Shown here piece by piece: positions 42,971-52,380 of a stretch of 64,000 nucleotides of DNA (within the stretch, counting starts at the first letter, position 1; every line of letters starts with the position of its first letter). The stretch is from Microbacterium sp. Root180. GTDB taxonomy: Bacteria > Actinomycetota > Actinomycetes > Actinomycetales > Microbacteriaceae. The stretch is from the NCBI RefSeq assembly GCF_001428485.1, contig NZ_LMHS01000003.1, positions 248,001 through 312,000 on the forward strand, in the 5' to 3' direction. Below the pieces are notes generated by a model, which had not been told where the DNA came from, searched no databases, and saw only the letters and a list, made by a program, of their open reading frames with translations. The position numbers and the translations under genes are program-made.

Positions 42971-44032
42971 TCAGCGGCCGAGGCCGCGACGCGTCGCGTC
43001 CTGCACCTCTCCGATGAGCTCCTCGATGATGTCCTCCAGGAACAGCACCGCGGTGGTCTCGCCCTCGGCGTTGCGCACCTGGGCGAGGTGACGCCCCGCG
43101 CGGCGCATGACCGCCAGCGCGTCCTCCAGATCGGTGGTCTCGAGGACCGGCACCATGTGGTGGATGCGCTTGGCCGGGATCGGACGGGCGACATCGGTGG
43201 CGGCATCCGGCCCCTCAGCGGCCTGCAGGATGTCCTTCAGGTGCACGTAGCCCACGGGCGTGCGCGTGTCGTCCACGATCACGTAGCGCGAGAACCCGTG
43301 CTTCGAGACGGCGCGCTCGATCTCGTGGGGCGTCGTCGTCTCGGGCAGCGTCACCAGGTCGGCCAGCGGCACGGCGATCTCGGCCGCCTTCTTGTCGGTG
43401 AACTCGACCGCCGCGGCCACCGTGCCGGCGAGGTCGTCGAGGACGCCCTCGATCCGCGACTGGTTCACGATCGTGGCGACCTCCTCGAGCGTGAAGGTCG
43501 ATGCGGCCTCGTCCTTCGGCTCCACGCGGAACAGGCGCACGATGTGGTTCGCGATCCAGTTCAGCGTGACGATCACCGGATGGAAGACCTTCGACACCCA
43601 CACGAGCGGCGTCGCGAGCATCAGCACGGCGCGGTCGGGAATCGAGAACGCGAGGTTCTTCGGCACCATTTCGCCGAACACGACGTGCAGGTACGAGACG
43701 AGCAGCAGGGCGATGACGAAGGCGATCGTGTCGACGGCGCCCTCCGACAGGCCCGTGAGCGCGAGCGGCTCCGCGAGCAGGTGGTGGATCGCCGGCTCGG
43801 ACACGTTCAGGATCAGCAGCGAGCAGATCGTGATGCCCAGCTGGCTCGTCGCGAGCATCAGGGTCGCGTGCTCCATCGCGTACAGCGCGGTCTTGGCGGA
43901 ACGCGATCCCTTCTCGGCCAGCGGCTCGATCTGCGAGCGGCGGGCCGAGATGACGGCGAACTCCGCGCCGACGAAGAAGGCATTCGCGATGAGGAGCACC
44001 ACGAGCCAGGCGAGTCCGGCCCAATCGTTCAT
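42971..44032 (-). CDS. CNNM/CorC-type transporter (hemolysin family), short form
   Basis: 353 residues: an N-terminal DUF21/CNNM membrane domain (about 1-170) and a CBS pair (about 200-335). The C-terminal CorC_HlyC domain of the longer paralogue encoded just upstream is missing. CNNM proteins export or sense magnesium and possibly cobalt. The ATG overlaps the paralogue's stop by 4 bp, so both are made together and may form a heterodimer. Confidence 0.9.
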   Translation of the reverse strand: MNDWAGLAWLVVLLIANAFFVGAEFAVISARRSQIEPLAEKGSRSAKTALYAMEHATLMLATSQLGITICSLLILNVSEPAIHHLLAEPLALTGLSEGAVDTIAFVIALLLVSYLHVVFGEMVPKNLAFSIPDRAVLMLATPLVWVSKVFHPVIVTLNWIANHIVRLFRVEPKDEAASTFTLEEVATIVNQSRIEGVLDDLAGTVAAAVEFTDKKAAEIAVPLADLVTLPETTTPHEIERAVSKHGFSRYVIVDDTRTPVGYVHLKDILQAAEGPDAATDVARPIPAKRIHHMVPVLETTDLEDALAVMRRAGRHLAQVRNAEGETTAVLFLEDIIEELIGEVQDATRRGLGR

Positions 44033-45363
44033 CGCGATTCACCCCCTTCCATCGCCGCCGCGTCGTGCGGCATGGGCGTGGGGGTGAAGCGCACGCGGTC
44101 GACCCGTCGGCCGTCCATGCGCTGCACTTCGATCGCGCCGTCCTCGGTCTCGATGCGGTCGCCCACGACGGGGATGCGCTCGAGGACGCTCATGATGAAC
44201 CCGCCGACCGTGTCGTACACGTCGCCTTCGGGAATGCGGATGCCGGTGCGATCGAGCACCTCGTCGGGGCGGAGCTCGCCGGGGAACAGGATGGAGCCCT
44301 CCGCCCGGACGATGCCGGCCCGTCGGCGATCGTGCTCGTCCAGCACCTCGCCGACGATCTCCTCGACGAGGTCCTCGAGGGTGACGACGCCGGCCGTGCC
44401 GCCGTACTCGTCGACGACGACCGCCATCTGGTATCCGCGCGCTCGCAGCTCCGACACGAGCACGTCCAGGTGCACGGCCTCGGGGATGCGCAGCGGCTCG
44501 GTCGCCAGGGCGCCCGCCGGCACGTCCGTACGGCGGTCGCGAGGCACGCCGACGGCGGCCTTCAGGTGCACGATGCCGGTGATGTCGTCCATCGAGTCGT
44601 CGTAGACGGGGAAGCGGCTGTGCCCGGTGCGGCGGGCGAGCTGGATGACATCCTCGGCCGAGTCGTCGGCGGAGACCGCGTGGATGCTGGGGCGCGGCGT
44701 CATGACGTCCGCCGCGCTGAGGCGGGCGAAGGTCAGGCTGCGGTCCAGGAGCGACGCGGTGTCCTCCTCCAGCACGCCGGCGCTCGCGGAGCGGCGCACG
44801 AGGCTGGAGAGCTCCTCGGCCGTGCGGGCGCCCGACAGCTCCTCCTTGGGCTCGATTCCCACCGCCCGGAGCACGCCGTTGGCGCTGCCGTTGAGCACGA
44901 CGATCGCGGGGCGGAACACCGTGGTGAACGCCACCTGGAAGGGCATGACGAGCTTGGCCGTCTCTCGCGGGATGGCCAGCGCGAAGTTCTTCGGAACCAG
45001 CTCGCCGATGATCATCGAGAAGATCGTGGCGACCGAGACGGCGATGATGACCGCGAGCGGGCTCACGAGCCCCTCAGGCAGACCCCACGCGGTGAAGACG
45101 GGGCGCAGCAGGTTCGAGATCGCCGGCTCCATCGTGTAGCCGGTGAGAAGCGTGGTCAGCGTGATGCCCAGCTGCGCGCTGGAGAGATGGGTCGAGGTGA
45201 TCCGCAGTGCGCTGATGGTCAGCGAGAGGCGGGTTTCGCCGGCCTCTCGGCGGGCCTCGAGATCGGCGCGGTCGAGGTTGACCAGCGCGAACTCGCTCGC
45301 GACGAACAGGCCGGTCCCGACCGTGAGCAGGAGCCCCACGCCCAGCATGACGTAATCCATCAC
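44029..45363 (-). CDS. CNNM/CorC-type transporter (hemolysin family), full length
   Basis: 444 residues: DUF21 membrane domain (about 1-185), CBS pair (about 215-340; PRPSIHAVSADDSAEDV and DEYGGTAGVVTLEDLVEEIVGE) and a C-terminal CorC_HlyC domain (about 355-435). It is the first gene of a coupled pair of paralogues. The usual proposed role is magnesium efflux or homeostasis. No riboswitch or metal-sensor site is evident upstream. Confidence 0.92.
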   Translation of the reverse strand: MMDYVMLGVGLLLTVGTGLFVASEFALVNLDRADLEARREAGETRLSLTISALRITSTHLSSAQLGITLTTLLTGYTMEPAISNLLRPVFTAWGLPEGLVSPLAVIIAVSVATIFSMIIGELVPKNFALAIPRETAKLVMPFQVAFTTVFRPAIVVLNGSANGVLRAVGIEPKEELSGARTAEELSSLVRRSASAGVLEEDTASLLDRSLTFARLSAADVMTPRPSIHAVSADDSAEDVIQLARRTGHSRFPVYDDSMDDITGIVHLKAAVGVPRDRRTDVPAGALATEPLRIPEAVHLDVLVSELRARGYQMAVVVDEYGGTAGVVTLEDLVEEIVGEVLDEHDRRRAGIVRAEGSILFPGELRPDEVLDRTGIRIPEGDVYDTVGGFIMSVLERIPVVGDRIETEDGAIEVQRMDGRRVDRVRFTPTPMPHDAAAMEGGESR

Positions 45364-45460
45364 GCATCACCCCCGATGGAACGGGAGGCGGGTCGGTGGG
45401 GCGATCGTCTGCAACTGGGGGGGTCGTCCATCGTGCCGACCAGTCTAGGGCAGGGATTCC

Positions 45461-45487
45461 GACGGATGCCGGGCCCCGGCATCCGTC
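45461..45487. terminator. Compact 13-bp palindrome between guaB1 and the CNNM pair
   Basis: GACGGATGCCGGG (45461-45473) and its complement (45475-45487) are separated by one base. It follows the guaB1 stop on the minus strand but has no T-run. It contains the overrepresented GGATGCC/GGCATCC heptamer in both orientations. Confidence 0.6.
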
Positions 45488-45503
45488 CGCGGCCCGGCTT
45501 TCG

Positions 45504-46961
45504 TCACCAGCTGACGGGAAGCGCCTTGCCCTCTTCGTAGCCGGCGGCGGACTGCAGACCGACACGCGCACGGTCGTGGAACTCGGGGACCGTGGCGGCC
45601 CCCGCGTAGGTGAACGACGACCGCACGCCCGACGTGATCATGTCGAGAAGATCCTCGAGGCCGGGGCGGAGGGGGTCGAGGTAGATCTTCGACGACGAGA
45701 TCCCCTCGGCGAACAGCTCCTTGCGTGCGAGCTCGTAGGGGTCGAGCCGGCCGAAGCGCTCGTGCACGGCCTTGGTCGAGGCCATGCCCCACGACTCCTT
45801 GTAGGTGCGGCCGGACGCGTCGACCTGCAGCTCGCCGGGAGCCTCGATGGTGCCCGCGAACCACGAGCCGATCATGACGGATGCCGCGCCCGCGGCGAGC
45901 GCCAGGGCGACGTCGCGGGGGTAGCGCACCCCGCCGTCCGCCCACACGTGCGCGCCCATGATGCGCGCGGCCTCGGCGGTCTCGAGCACCGCGGAGAACT
46001 GCGGACGGCCGACCGCCGTCATCATGCGGGTCGTGCACATGGCGCCGGGACCGACGCCGACCTTGAGGATGTCCGCGCCGGCGGTCACCAGATCGTGCAC
46101 GCCCTCCGCGGTCACGATGTTGCCCGCGGCGATCGGGATGCCGAGGTCGAGGTCGGCGACCGCGCGCAGGGCACGCAGCATCCCCTCCTGGTGACCGTGG
46201 GCGGTGTCCACGACGAGCACGTCCACGCCCGCCCCGGCGAGAGCCCGGGCCTTCGCGGCGACATCGCCGTTGATGCCGATCGCGGCGGCGACGATGAGCC
46301 GTCCCGACGCGTCGACGGCCGGGCGGTACAGGGTCGATCGCAGTGCGCTGCGGCGCGAGAGCGTGCCGACGAGGTGCCCGTGGTCGACGACGCACACGGT
46401 CTCGGCACCCGCGGCGACGATCACGTCGAACGCGTGTCGCGCGCTCTCGATGTCCACCGCGTCGACGGATGCCGTGCGCCCGCGTGCCAGGTCGCCCAGG
46501 CGAGCGTCCGGCAGGGCCGTGCCCAGGCGCGTGGCCGGGACCACCCCGAGGATGTCGCCGATGTCGAGCGTGCCGGCTGCGGCATCGGCCACCACGATGC
46601 CGTGACCCTCGGTCGCCGGAAGCAGCCGGGCGGCATCCGCCACCGTCGCGTCGGGCGGGAGCACGAGCGGGGTGTCCCACGGCACCGGCTGCGACTTGAC
46701 CCAGCGGATGGCCGCGTCGAGCTCCTGGAGCGGCATGTCCTGAGGGAGCACGCCGAGCCCGCCGCGACGGGCCAGCGTCGCCGCCAGGCGAGCGCCGGTG
46801 ACCGAGTTCATGTTGGCCGACACCAGGGGGATCGTCGCTGTCGTCCCGTCCCGGGGCGACAGGTCGACGTCGAGCCGGCTGGTGATCGAAGATCGCCGGG
46901 GCACGAGGAAGACATCGGAATACGTCAGATCGACGTCGGGGCGGTCGCCGTAGAACTCCAT
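45504..46961 (-). CDS. guaB1: GuaB1-family protein (actinobacterial GMP reductase with CBS domains)
   Basis: 485 residues of the IMP dehydrogenase/GMP reductase TIM-barrel family. The catalytic cysteine loop is GVGPGAMCTTRM, with VVDTAHGHQEGMLRALR before it and two CBS motifs inserted at about 95-205. Actinobacterial GuaB1 proteins work as GMP reductases, returning GMP to IMP, and are distinct from the true IMP dehydrogenase. I chose the ATG at 46961, with TACCCT (46975-46970, minus strand) 8 bp before it, over a GTG 21 bp upstream. It is divergent from kgd. Confidence 0.9.
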   Translation of the reverse strand: MEFYGDRPDVDLTYSDVFLVPRRSSITSRLDVDLSPRDGTTATIPLVSANMNSVTGARLAATLARRGGLGVLPQDMPLQELDAAIRWVKSQPVPWDTPLVLPPDATVADAARLLPATEGHGIVVADAAAGTLDIGDILGVVPATRLGTALPDARLGDLARGRTASVDAVDIESARHAFDVIVAAGAETVCVVDHGHLVGTLSRRSALRSTLYRPAVDASGRLIVAAAIGINGDVAAKARALAGAGVDVLVVDTAHGHQEGMLRALRAVADLDLGIPIAAGNIVTAEGVHDLVTAGADILKVGVGPGAMCTTRMMTAVGRPQFSAVLETAEAARIMGAHVWADGGVRYPRDVALALAAGAASVMIGSWFAGTIEAPGELQVDASGRTYKESWGMASTKAVHERFGRLDPYELARKELFAEGISSSKIYLDPLRPGLEDLLDMITSGVRSSFTYAGAATVPEFHDRARVGLQSAAGYEEGKALPVSW

Positions 46962-47137
46962 GTCCGTCAAGGGTAGTGACACTTCCTGTACAGCTCACGA
47001 TGCGCGTTCTTTCAGGCGGCTCACCGCCTGGGCCGGATTCGGAACGCCAGACTGGGTTACGCTTGAGAGTCGTGCGGGAGGGGCCTTCGGGAGCCCTCGC
47101 ACTCCAGATCTTCACCGATGAAAGCAGGCGATTCAGC

Positions 47138-50100
47138 GTGTCGAGCCAGGTGACGGGCGTCGGGGTTTCGAACGAAGGCGAGTTCGGAGCCAACGAGTGG
47201 CTCGTCGACGAGCTGTACGAACAGTTCAAGATCGACCGTAACTCGGTCGACAAGGCGTGGTGGCCGGTCCTCGAGGCCTACCACCCGGTCGACGAGGCCG
47301 ACACCGCGCCCCCGCCGCCGGTGCCCACGCAGCAGGCCTCCGAGGGGGCGAGCCCGTCCGCGACGACGGCGTCCTCGAACGAGCCGCGCCCGGTGACCGC
47401 GCCCGTGCCGATCATCGGCGCGCAGCCGGTGGCTCGCACCACCGCCCGTCCGGCGGCACCGCAGCCGATCCCCGCGCAGGCGCCGAAGGTCGAGCCCTCC
47501 GCGTCCGCCGAAGCCGCCGACGACCAGGTCACCGTGCTGCGCGGCATGCCCAAGACGCTCGCGGCCAACATGGACGAGTCGCTGACGGTGCCGACGGCGA
47601 CCAGCGTGCGCACCGTCCCGGCCAAGCTGATGATCGACAACCGCATCGTCGTCAACAACCACATGGCCCGCACGCGCGGCGGCAAGGTCAGCTTCACCCA
47701 CCTCATCGGTTGGGCGATCATCCGGGCGCTCAAGGAGATCCCGAGCCAGAACGTGTTCTACGCCGAGATCGACGGCAAGCCCTCGGTCGTGGCGCCCGCG
47801 CACGTCAACCTCGGCATCGCGATCGACCTGCCCAAGCCCGACGGCACCCGTGCCCTCCTCGTGCCGAGCATCAAGCGCGCCGACCAGCTCAGCTTCAGTG
47901 AGTTCCTCACGACCTACGAGGACCTCGTCACCCGCGCCCGCAGCAACAAGCTCACCGCAGCCGACTTCCAGGGCACGACGATCTCGCTCACCAACCCGGG
48001 CGGCATCGGCACGGTGCACTCGGTGCCGCGCCTCATGAAGGGCCAGGGCTGCATCGTCGGCGCCGGTGCCCTCGAGTATCCCGCGGAGTTCCAGGGCGCG
48101 AGCGACAAGACCCTCAACGAGCTCGCGATCGGCAAGACGATCACGCTCACCAGCACGTACGACCACCGCGTCATCCAGGGCGCGGGATCGGGCGAGTTCC
48201 TCAAGCGCGTCCACGAGCTGCTGATCGGTCAGCGCAACTTCTACGACGACATCTTCGCCGCGCTGCGCATCCCGTACGCTCCGATCCACTGGGCCCCCGA
48301 CATCAACGTCGACCTCGCGGAGCGCGTCGACAAGCAGGCGCGCGTGCAGGAGCTCATCAACTCGTTCCGCGTGCGCGGCCACCTGATGGCCGACATCGAT
48401 CCCCTCGAGTACGTGCAGCGCACGCACCCCGACCTCGAGATCGAGCAGCACGGACTGACGTTCTGGGACCTCGACCGCGAGTTCGTCACCGGCGGCTTCG
48501 GCGGAAAGCGCACGATGAAGCTGCGCGACATCCTCGGCGTGCTGCGTGACTCCTACTGCCGCACGATCGGCATCGAGTACATGCACATCCAGGACCCCGA
48601 GCAGCGCCGGTGGTTCCAGGAGAACGTCGAGCTCAAGTATCAGAAGCCCGGCCACGCCGAGCAGCTGCGCATCCTCGACAAGCTCAACCAGGCCGAGGCG
48701 TTCGAGACGTTCCTTCAGACCAAGTACGTCGGGCAGAAGCGCTTCAGCCTCGAGGGCGGCGAGTCGCTCATCCCGCTGCTCGACGAGATCCTCCAGGGCG
48801 CCGCCGAGGCGGGCCTCGACGGCGCGGCCATCGGCATGGCCCACCGCGGCCGCCTCAACGTGCTGACGAACATCGGCGGGAAGACCTACGGCCAGGTCTT
48901 CCGCGAGTTCGAGGGTTCGGTCGCCATCGGCTCGAAGAGCGGATCCGGCGACGTCAAGTACCACCTGGGCACCGAGGGGACCTTCGTCGCGGACCACGGC
49001 GAGGAGCTCCCCGTCTACCTCGCCGCGAACCCGTCGCATCTCGAGACGGTCGACGGCGTGCTCGAAGGCATCGTCCGCGCGAAGCAGGATCGCAAGCCCA
49101 TCGGCACCTTCTCGTGGCTGCCGATCCTCGTCCACGGCGATGCGGCGTTCGCCGGTCAGGGGGTCGTGGTCGAGACGCTCCAGATGTCGCAGCTGCGGGG
49201 CTACCGCACCGGCGGCACGGTCCACGTCGTCGTCAACAACCAGGTCGGCTTCACGACGACGCCCATCGACGCGCGCACCTCGGTGTACTCCACCGATGTC
49301 GCCAAGACGATCCAGTCGCCGATCTTCCATGTGAACGGCGACGACCCCGAAGCCGTCACCCGGGTGTCGCAGCTGGCCTTCGCGTACCGCGAGCGCTTCC
49401 ACCGCGACGTCGTGATCGATCTCGTCTGCTACCGCCGCCGCGGTCACAACGAGGGCGACGACCCGTCGATGACCCAGCCGCTCATGACCAACCTCATCGA
49501 GGCGAAGCGCTCGGTGCGGCGTCTCTATACGGAGGCGCTCGTCGGTCGCGGCGACATCACCGAAGAGGAGTACGACAAGGCGAAGCAGGACTTCCAGAAC
49601 CGCCTCGAGATCGCCTTCGCCGAGACGCACGCCGCCGAGACGGGTTCGTCGCCGGTGATTCAGGCGGATGCCGCGGATGACGCGGACGACGACGCCGCAG
49701 TGGGCGAGCCCGAGACGACCGGCGTGACGCGCGAGGTCGTGCACCTCATCGGCGATGCCTTCGTCAACAAGCCCGAGGGCTTCACGGTGCACGCCAAGCT
49801 CCAGCAGCTCCTCGACAAGCGTCTCGACATGAGCCGCAACGGCTCGATCGACTGGGCCTTCGGCGAGCTCCTCGCGTTCGGCTCGCTCCTCCTCGAGAAG
49901 ACGAACGTGCGCCTCGCCGGGCAGGACGCCCGCCGTGGCACGTTCGTGCAGCGCCACTCCGTGCTGCACGATCGTGCGAACGGACAGGAGTGGATCCCAC
50001 TCTCGAACCTCGCCGCCGACCAGGGTCGCTTCTGGGTGTACGACTCGCTCCTCAGCGAGTACGCGGCGATGGCTTTCGAGTACGGTTTCTCCGTCGAGCG

Positions 50101-50869
50101 CGCCGATTCGCTCGTCCTGTGGGAGGCCCAGTTCGGCGACTTCGCCAATGGAGCGCAGTCGGTCGTCGATGAGTTCATCTCGTCCGCCGAGCAGAAGTGG
50201 GGTCAGCAGTCGAGCGTCGCTCTGCTCCTGCCGCACGGCTACGAGGGCCAGGGGCCGGACCACTCGTCGGCGCGCATCGAGCGCTACCTCCAGATGTGCG
50301 CACAGGACAACATGACCGTCGCACGACCGTCGACGCCGGCGTCGTACTTCCACCTGCTGCGCCGCCAGGCCTACGCGCGTCCCCGCCGTCCGCTGATCGT
50401 GTTCACGCCGAAGGCGATGCTGCGCCTGCGCGGCGCCACCAGCCCGGTCGACGACTTCATCTCCGGTCGTTTCGAGCCGGTGCTCGACGACGACCGTGGT
50501 CTCGAGAGGGACGCCGTGAAGCGCGTGCTCCTGCACGCCGGCAAGATCCACTGGGATCTGCGCGCCGAGCTCGACAAGAATCCGAACCCCGAGATCGCGC
50601 TCGTGCGCCTGGAGCAGTTCTACCCGTCGCCGGTCGCCGAGCTCAACGCGGTGATCGACCAGTACCCGAACGCCGAGCTGGTGTGGGTGCAGGACGAGCC
50701 CGAGAACCAGGGCGCATGGCCGTTCATCGCGCTCGAGCTGAGCAAGCACCTGCACGGGCGCACGGTGCGTCGCGTGTCGCGCGCGGCCGCCGCCTCGACG
50801 GCGACCGGCTCGCCGAAGGTGCACGCGGCCGAGCAGGCCGCGATCCTGAAGAAGGCTCTGACGCTGTAG
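47138..50869 (+). CDS. kgd: Multifunctional 2-oxoglutarate decarboxylase/dehydrogenase (Kgd/OdhA)
   Basis: 1243 residues, the actinobacterial fusion of E1 and an E2-like domain. Order: a short E1 N-terminal helix (about 10-32), a Pro/Ala-rich linker (about 47-135), an acyltransferase domain with DHRVIQGAGSGEF around His343, then the thiamine-diphosphate E1 domain with HRGRLNVL, GDDPEAV (about 734) and RRGHNEGDDPS (about 766). It has no lipoyl domain, so it must use the lipoyl domain of another E2. The GTG at 47138 begins the conserved N-terminus; the longer frame is upstream noise. Its terminator is inside the convergent permease gene. Confidence 0.95.
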   Translation: MSSQVTGVGVSNEGEFGANEWLVDELYEQFKIDRNSVDKAWWPVLEAYHPVDEADTAPPPPVPTQQASEGASPSATTASSNEPRPVTAPVPIIGAQPVARTTARPAAPQPIPAQAPKVEPSASAEAADDQVTVLRGMPKTLAANMDESLTVPTATSVRTVPAKLMIDNRIVVNNHMARTRGGKVSFTHLIGWAIIRALKEIPSQNVFYAEIDGKPSVVAPAHVNLGIAIDLPKPDGTRALLVPSIKRADQLSFSEFLTTYEDLVTRARSNKLTAADFQGTTISLTNPGGIGTVHSVPRLMKGQGCIVGAGALEYPAEFQGASDKTLNELAIGKTITLTSTYDHRVIQGAGSGEFLKRVHELLIGQRNFYDDIFAALRIPYAPIHWAPDINVDLAERVDKQARVQELINSFRVRGHLMADIDPLEYVQRTHPDLEIEQHGLTFWDLDREFVTGGFGGKRTMKLRDILGVLRDSYCRTIGIEYMHIQDPEQRRWFQENVELKYQKPGHAEQLRILDKLNQAEAFETFLQTKYVGQKRFSLEGGESLIPLLDEILQGAAEAGLDGAAIGMAHRGRLNVLTNIGGKTYGQVFREFEGSVAIGSKSGSGDVKYHLGTEGTFVADHGEELPVYLAANPSHLETVDGVLEGIVRAKQDRKPIGTFSWLPILVHGDAAFAGQGVVVETLQMSQLRGYRTGGTVHVVVNNQVGFTTTPIDARTSVYSTDVAKTIQSPIFHVNGDDPEAVTRVSQLAFAYRERFHRDVVIDLVCYRRRGHNEGDDPSMTQPLMTNLIEAKRSVRRLYTEALVGRGDITEEEYDKAKQDFQNRLEIAFAETHAAETGSSPVIQADAADDADDDAAVGEPETTGVTREVVHLIGDAFVNKPEGFTVHAKLQQLLDKRLDMSRNGSIDWAFGELLAFGSLLLEKTNVRLAGQDARRGTFVQRHSVLHDRANGQEWIPLSNLAADQGRFWVYDSLLSEYAAMAFEYGFSVERADSLVLWEAQFGDFANGAQSVVDEFISSAEQKWGQQSSVALLLPHGYEGQGPDHSSARIERYLQMCAQDNMTVARPSTPASYFHLLRRQAYARPRRPLIVFTPKAMLRLRGATSPVDDFISGRFEPVLDDDRGLERDAVKRVLLHAGKIHWDLRAELDKNPNPEIALVRLEQFYPSPVAELNAVIDQYPNAELVWVQDEPENQGAWPFIALELSKHLHGRTVRRVSRAAAASTATGSPKVHAAEQAAILKKALTL

Positions 50870-50873
50870 CGGA

Positions 50874-52289
50874 TCAGCCCGCCACGTCGGCCCTGGGAGC
50901 TTCGGCTTCCAGGGCCGACGTGCGCTCGGCCGCGGCATCCGCACGCGCTTCGTGGGTGCCGAGGGCCGGGTCGTCCGCCGTCTTCACCCCGGCGGAGTCG
51001 AAGGTCGCCGCGACCCGCAGACGGCGCGCGCGGCGCACGAGTGTGACGCCGACAGCGCCCGCCGCGAGGATCGCCGCCGGAAGCAGCGAACCGATCGCGA
51101 GCACGAGCATGCCGGCGCACAGCACCGCGGCGACCAGCGCCATCCACCAACCCGGGGACCAGCGGCGGAGCAGGCGCACGGCCGCGACCATCCCCACCGC
51201 GTAGATGGAGACCATGCTGCTCGTGTGCACGAGGATGAACGGCGTGAGCTCGAGCCCCGACCACAGCATGAGCGAGAAGTAGATCAGCACGACGACGCCG
51301 GTGAGTGCCAGGGCGCGGCGCGGCACGGCGCCCGATTCGACCCCGGCGGCGAACCAGCGCGGCAGGTCGCGGTTGGCGGCGAGGGATGCTCCGAGCTTGG
51401 CGAACGCCGCGAGGTAGGCGTTCATGACCCCGAGCGCCACGATCGCGGCGATCGTGCCCACCGCGACGGGGCCGAGGCCGGACGAGCCGAGCCGCGCGAG
51501 CTCGAGCAGCGGGACCGCGCCGTCGCCGGCGGAGTCGCCGAGCGCGCCGACCGTGATGATCTGGAGCAGGAGATAGCAGACGCCGGTGACGACGAGGGCG
51601 ATCGCGGTGCCGATCGGGATCGCGCGGCGAGGATCGCGGAACTCGCCCGAGATGTGGGTGCCCACCTCCCACCCGGCGAACGCCCACACGAACAGGCTGA
51701 TCGCGGTGCCCACGCCGCCCCAGCCGTTCGGCAGGAAGGGGGTGAAGTTCGACGGCTCGACGGCCGGAGCTGCGAGCGAGACCACGCCGACCACGACCGC
51801 GAGGAGGAGTGCCGTGAGCACGAACTGCACCCAGCCCGCGACGCGCACGCCGAAAGCGTTGGCGGCGAAAGGCGGGACGAGGATCGCGAGGGCGATGACG
51901 GGAACCATGGCGCGGTCGATGCCCGCCACTGCCACGACGTACTCCCCGCCCAGCACGGCAACGACCGGCGCGCCCGCACACACGCCGAACAGGAACCAGT
52001 ACCCGGTCATGCGAGCGGCCGTGCCGCCCAATGCCCTGCGCACATAGCTCGCGACACCGCCGGGGTCGGGGTAGCGCGCGGCGAGCACGGCGAACGTGCC
52101 GGCGAGAGGGATCGAGAGGCCGATCACGGCGAGCACGGCGACGATGCTCGCCGGGCCTGCGGCCTCGGCCGCGAGCCCGGGAAGAACCAGGAGGCCGGTG
52201 CCGAGCACGGAGGCGATGTAGAGAGCCGTGCCCTGGACGACGCCGAGCCTTCCCCTGGGCGGGGCCGGAGCAGCGTCAGGCGAGGTCAT
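50874..52289 (-). CDS. APC-family amino acid permease
   Basis: 471 residues with about twelve membrane helices. The first helix carries the broken-helix glycine motif (ASVLGTGLLVLPGLAAEA), as in YjeH-type exporters and other APC members, and helix 6 contains WAFAGWEVGTHIS. The C-terminal 60 residues are polar and alanine-rich. The substrate is unknown; neutral amino acid or organic-amine transport is plausible. The ATG at 52289 has only a weak ribosome site, with GAGACT ending 6 bp upstream as a possible non-canonical -10. The kgd terminator lies in its last codons. Confidence 0.87.
   Translation of the reverse strand: MTSPDAAPAPPRGRLGVVQGTALYIASVLGTGLLVLPGLAAEAAGPASIVAVLAVIGLSIPLAGTFAVLAARYPDPGGVASYVRRALGGTAARMTGYWFLFGVCAGAPVVAVLGGEYVVAVAGIDRAMVPVIALAILVPPFAANAFGVRVAGWVQFVLTALLLAVVVGVVSLAAPAVEPSNFTPFLPNGWGGVGTAISLFVWAFAGWEVGTHISGEFRDPRRAIPIGTAIALVVTGVCYLLLQIITVGALGDSAGDGAVPLLELARLGSSGLGPVAVGTIAAIVALGVMNAYLAAFAKLGASLAANRDLPRWFAAGVESGAVPRRALALTGVVVLIYFSLMLWSGLELTPFILVHTSSMVSIYAVGMVAAVRLLRRWSPGWWMALVAAVLCAGMLVLAIGSLLPAAILAAGAVGVTLVRRARRLRVAATFDSAGVKTADDPALGTHEARADAAAERTSALEAEAPRADVAG
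50884..50921 (+). terminator. kgd terminator embedded in the 3' end of the convergent gene
   Basis: ACGTCGGCCCTGG (50884-50896) and its complement (50909-50921) pair, and the interior adds AGC-TTCG-GCT with a stable UUCG loop. It starts 15 bp after the kgd stop and is at the same time coding sequence for the last residues of the APC permease on the other strand. Confidence 0.75.
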
Positions 52290-52380
52290 GGATCCAGTCT
52301 CGCGCGCGCCCCCGACACCGCGCTCGCGGGGATCGGACGTCGTTCTGCGGATTCCTGCCAACACGCCCCGGTCCGCGGGA

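Noticed and set aside
42971..45363. Annotating the CNNM/CorC pair as haemolysins (virulence)
   Set aside because: The name hemolysin family is historical. The domain content is that of magnesium/cobalt transport proteins, with nothing toxin-like.
47057..50944. 1295-codon open frame on the strand opposite kgd
   Set aside because: It mirrors the codon positions of kgd in high-GC DNA and has no domain, ribosome site or plausible composition (very rich in Val/Arg/Asp/Glu/His).
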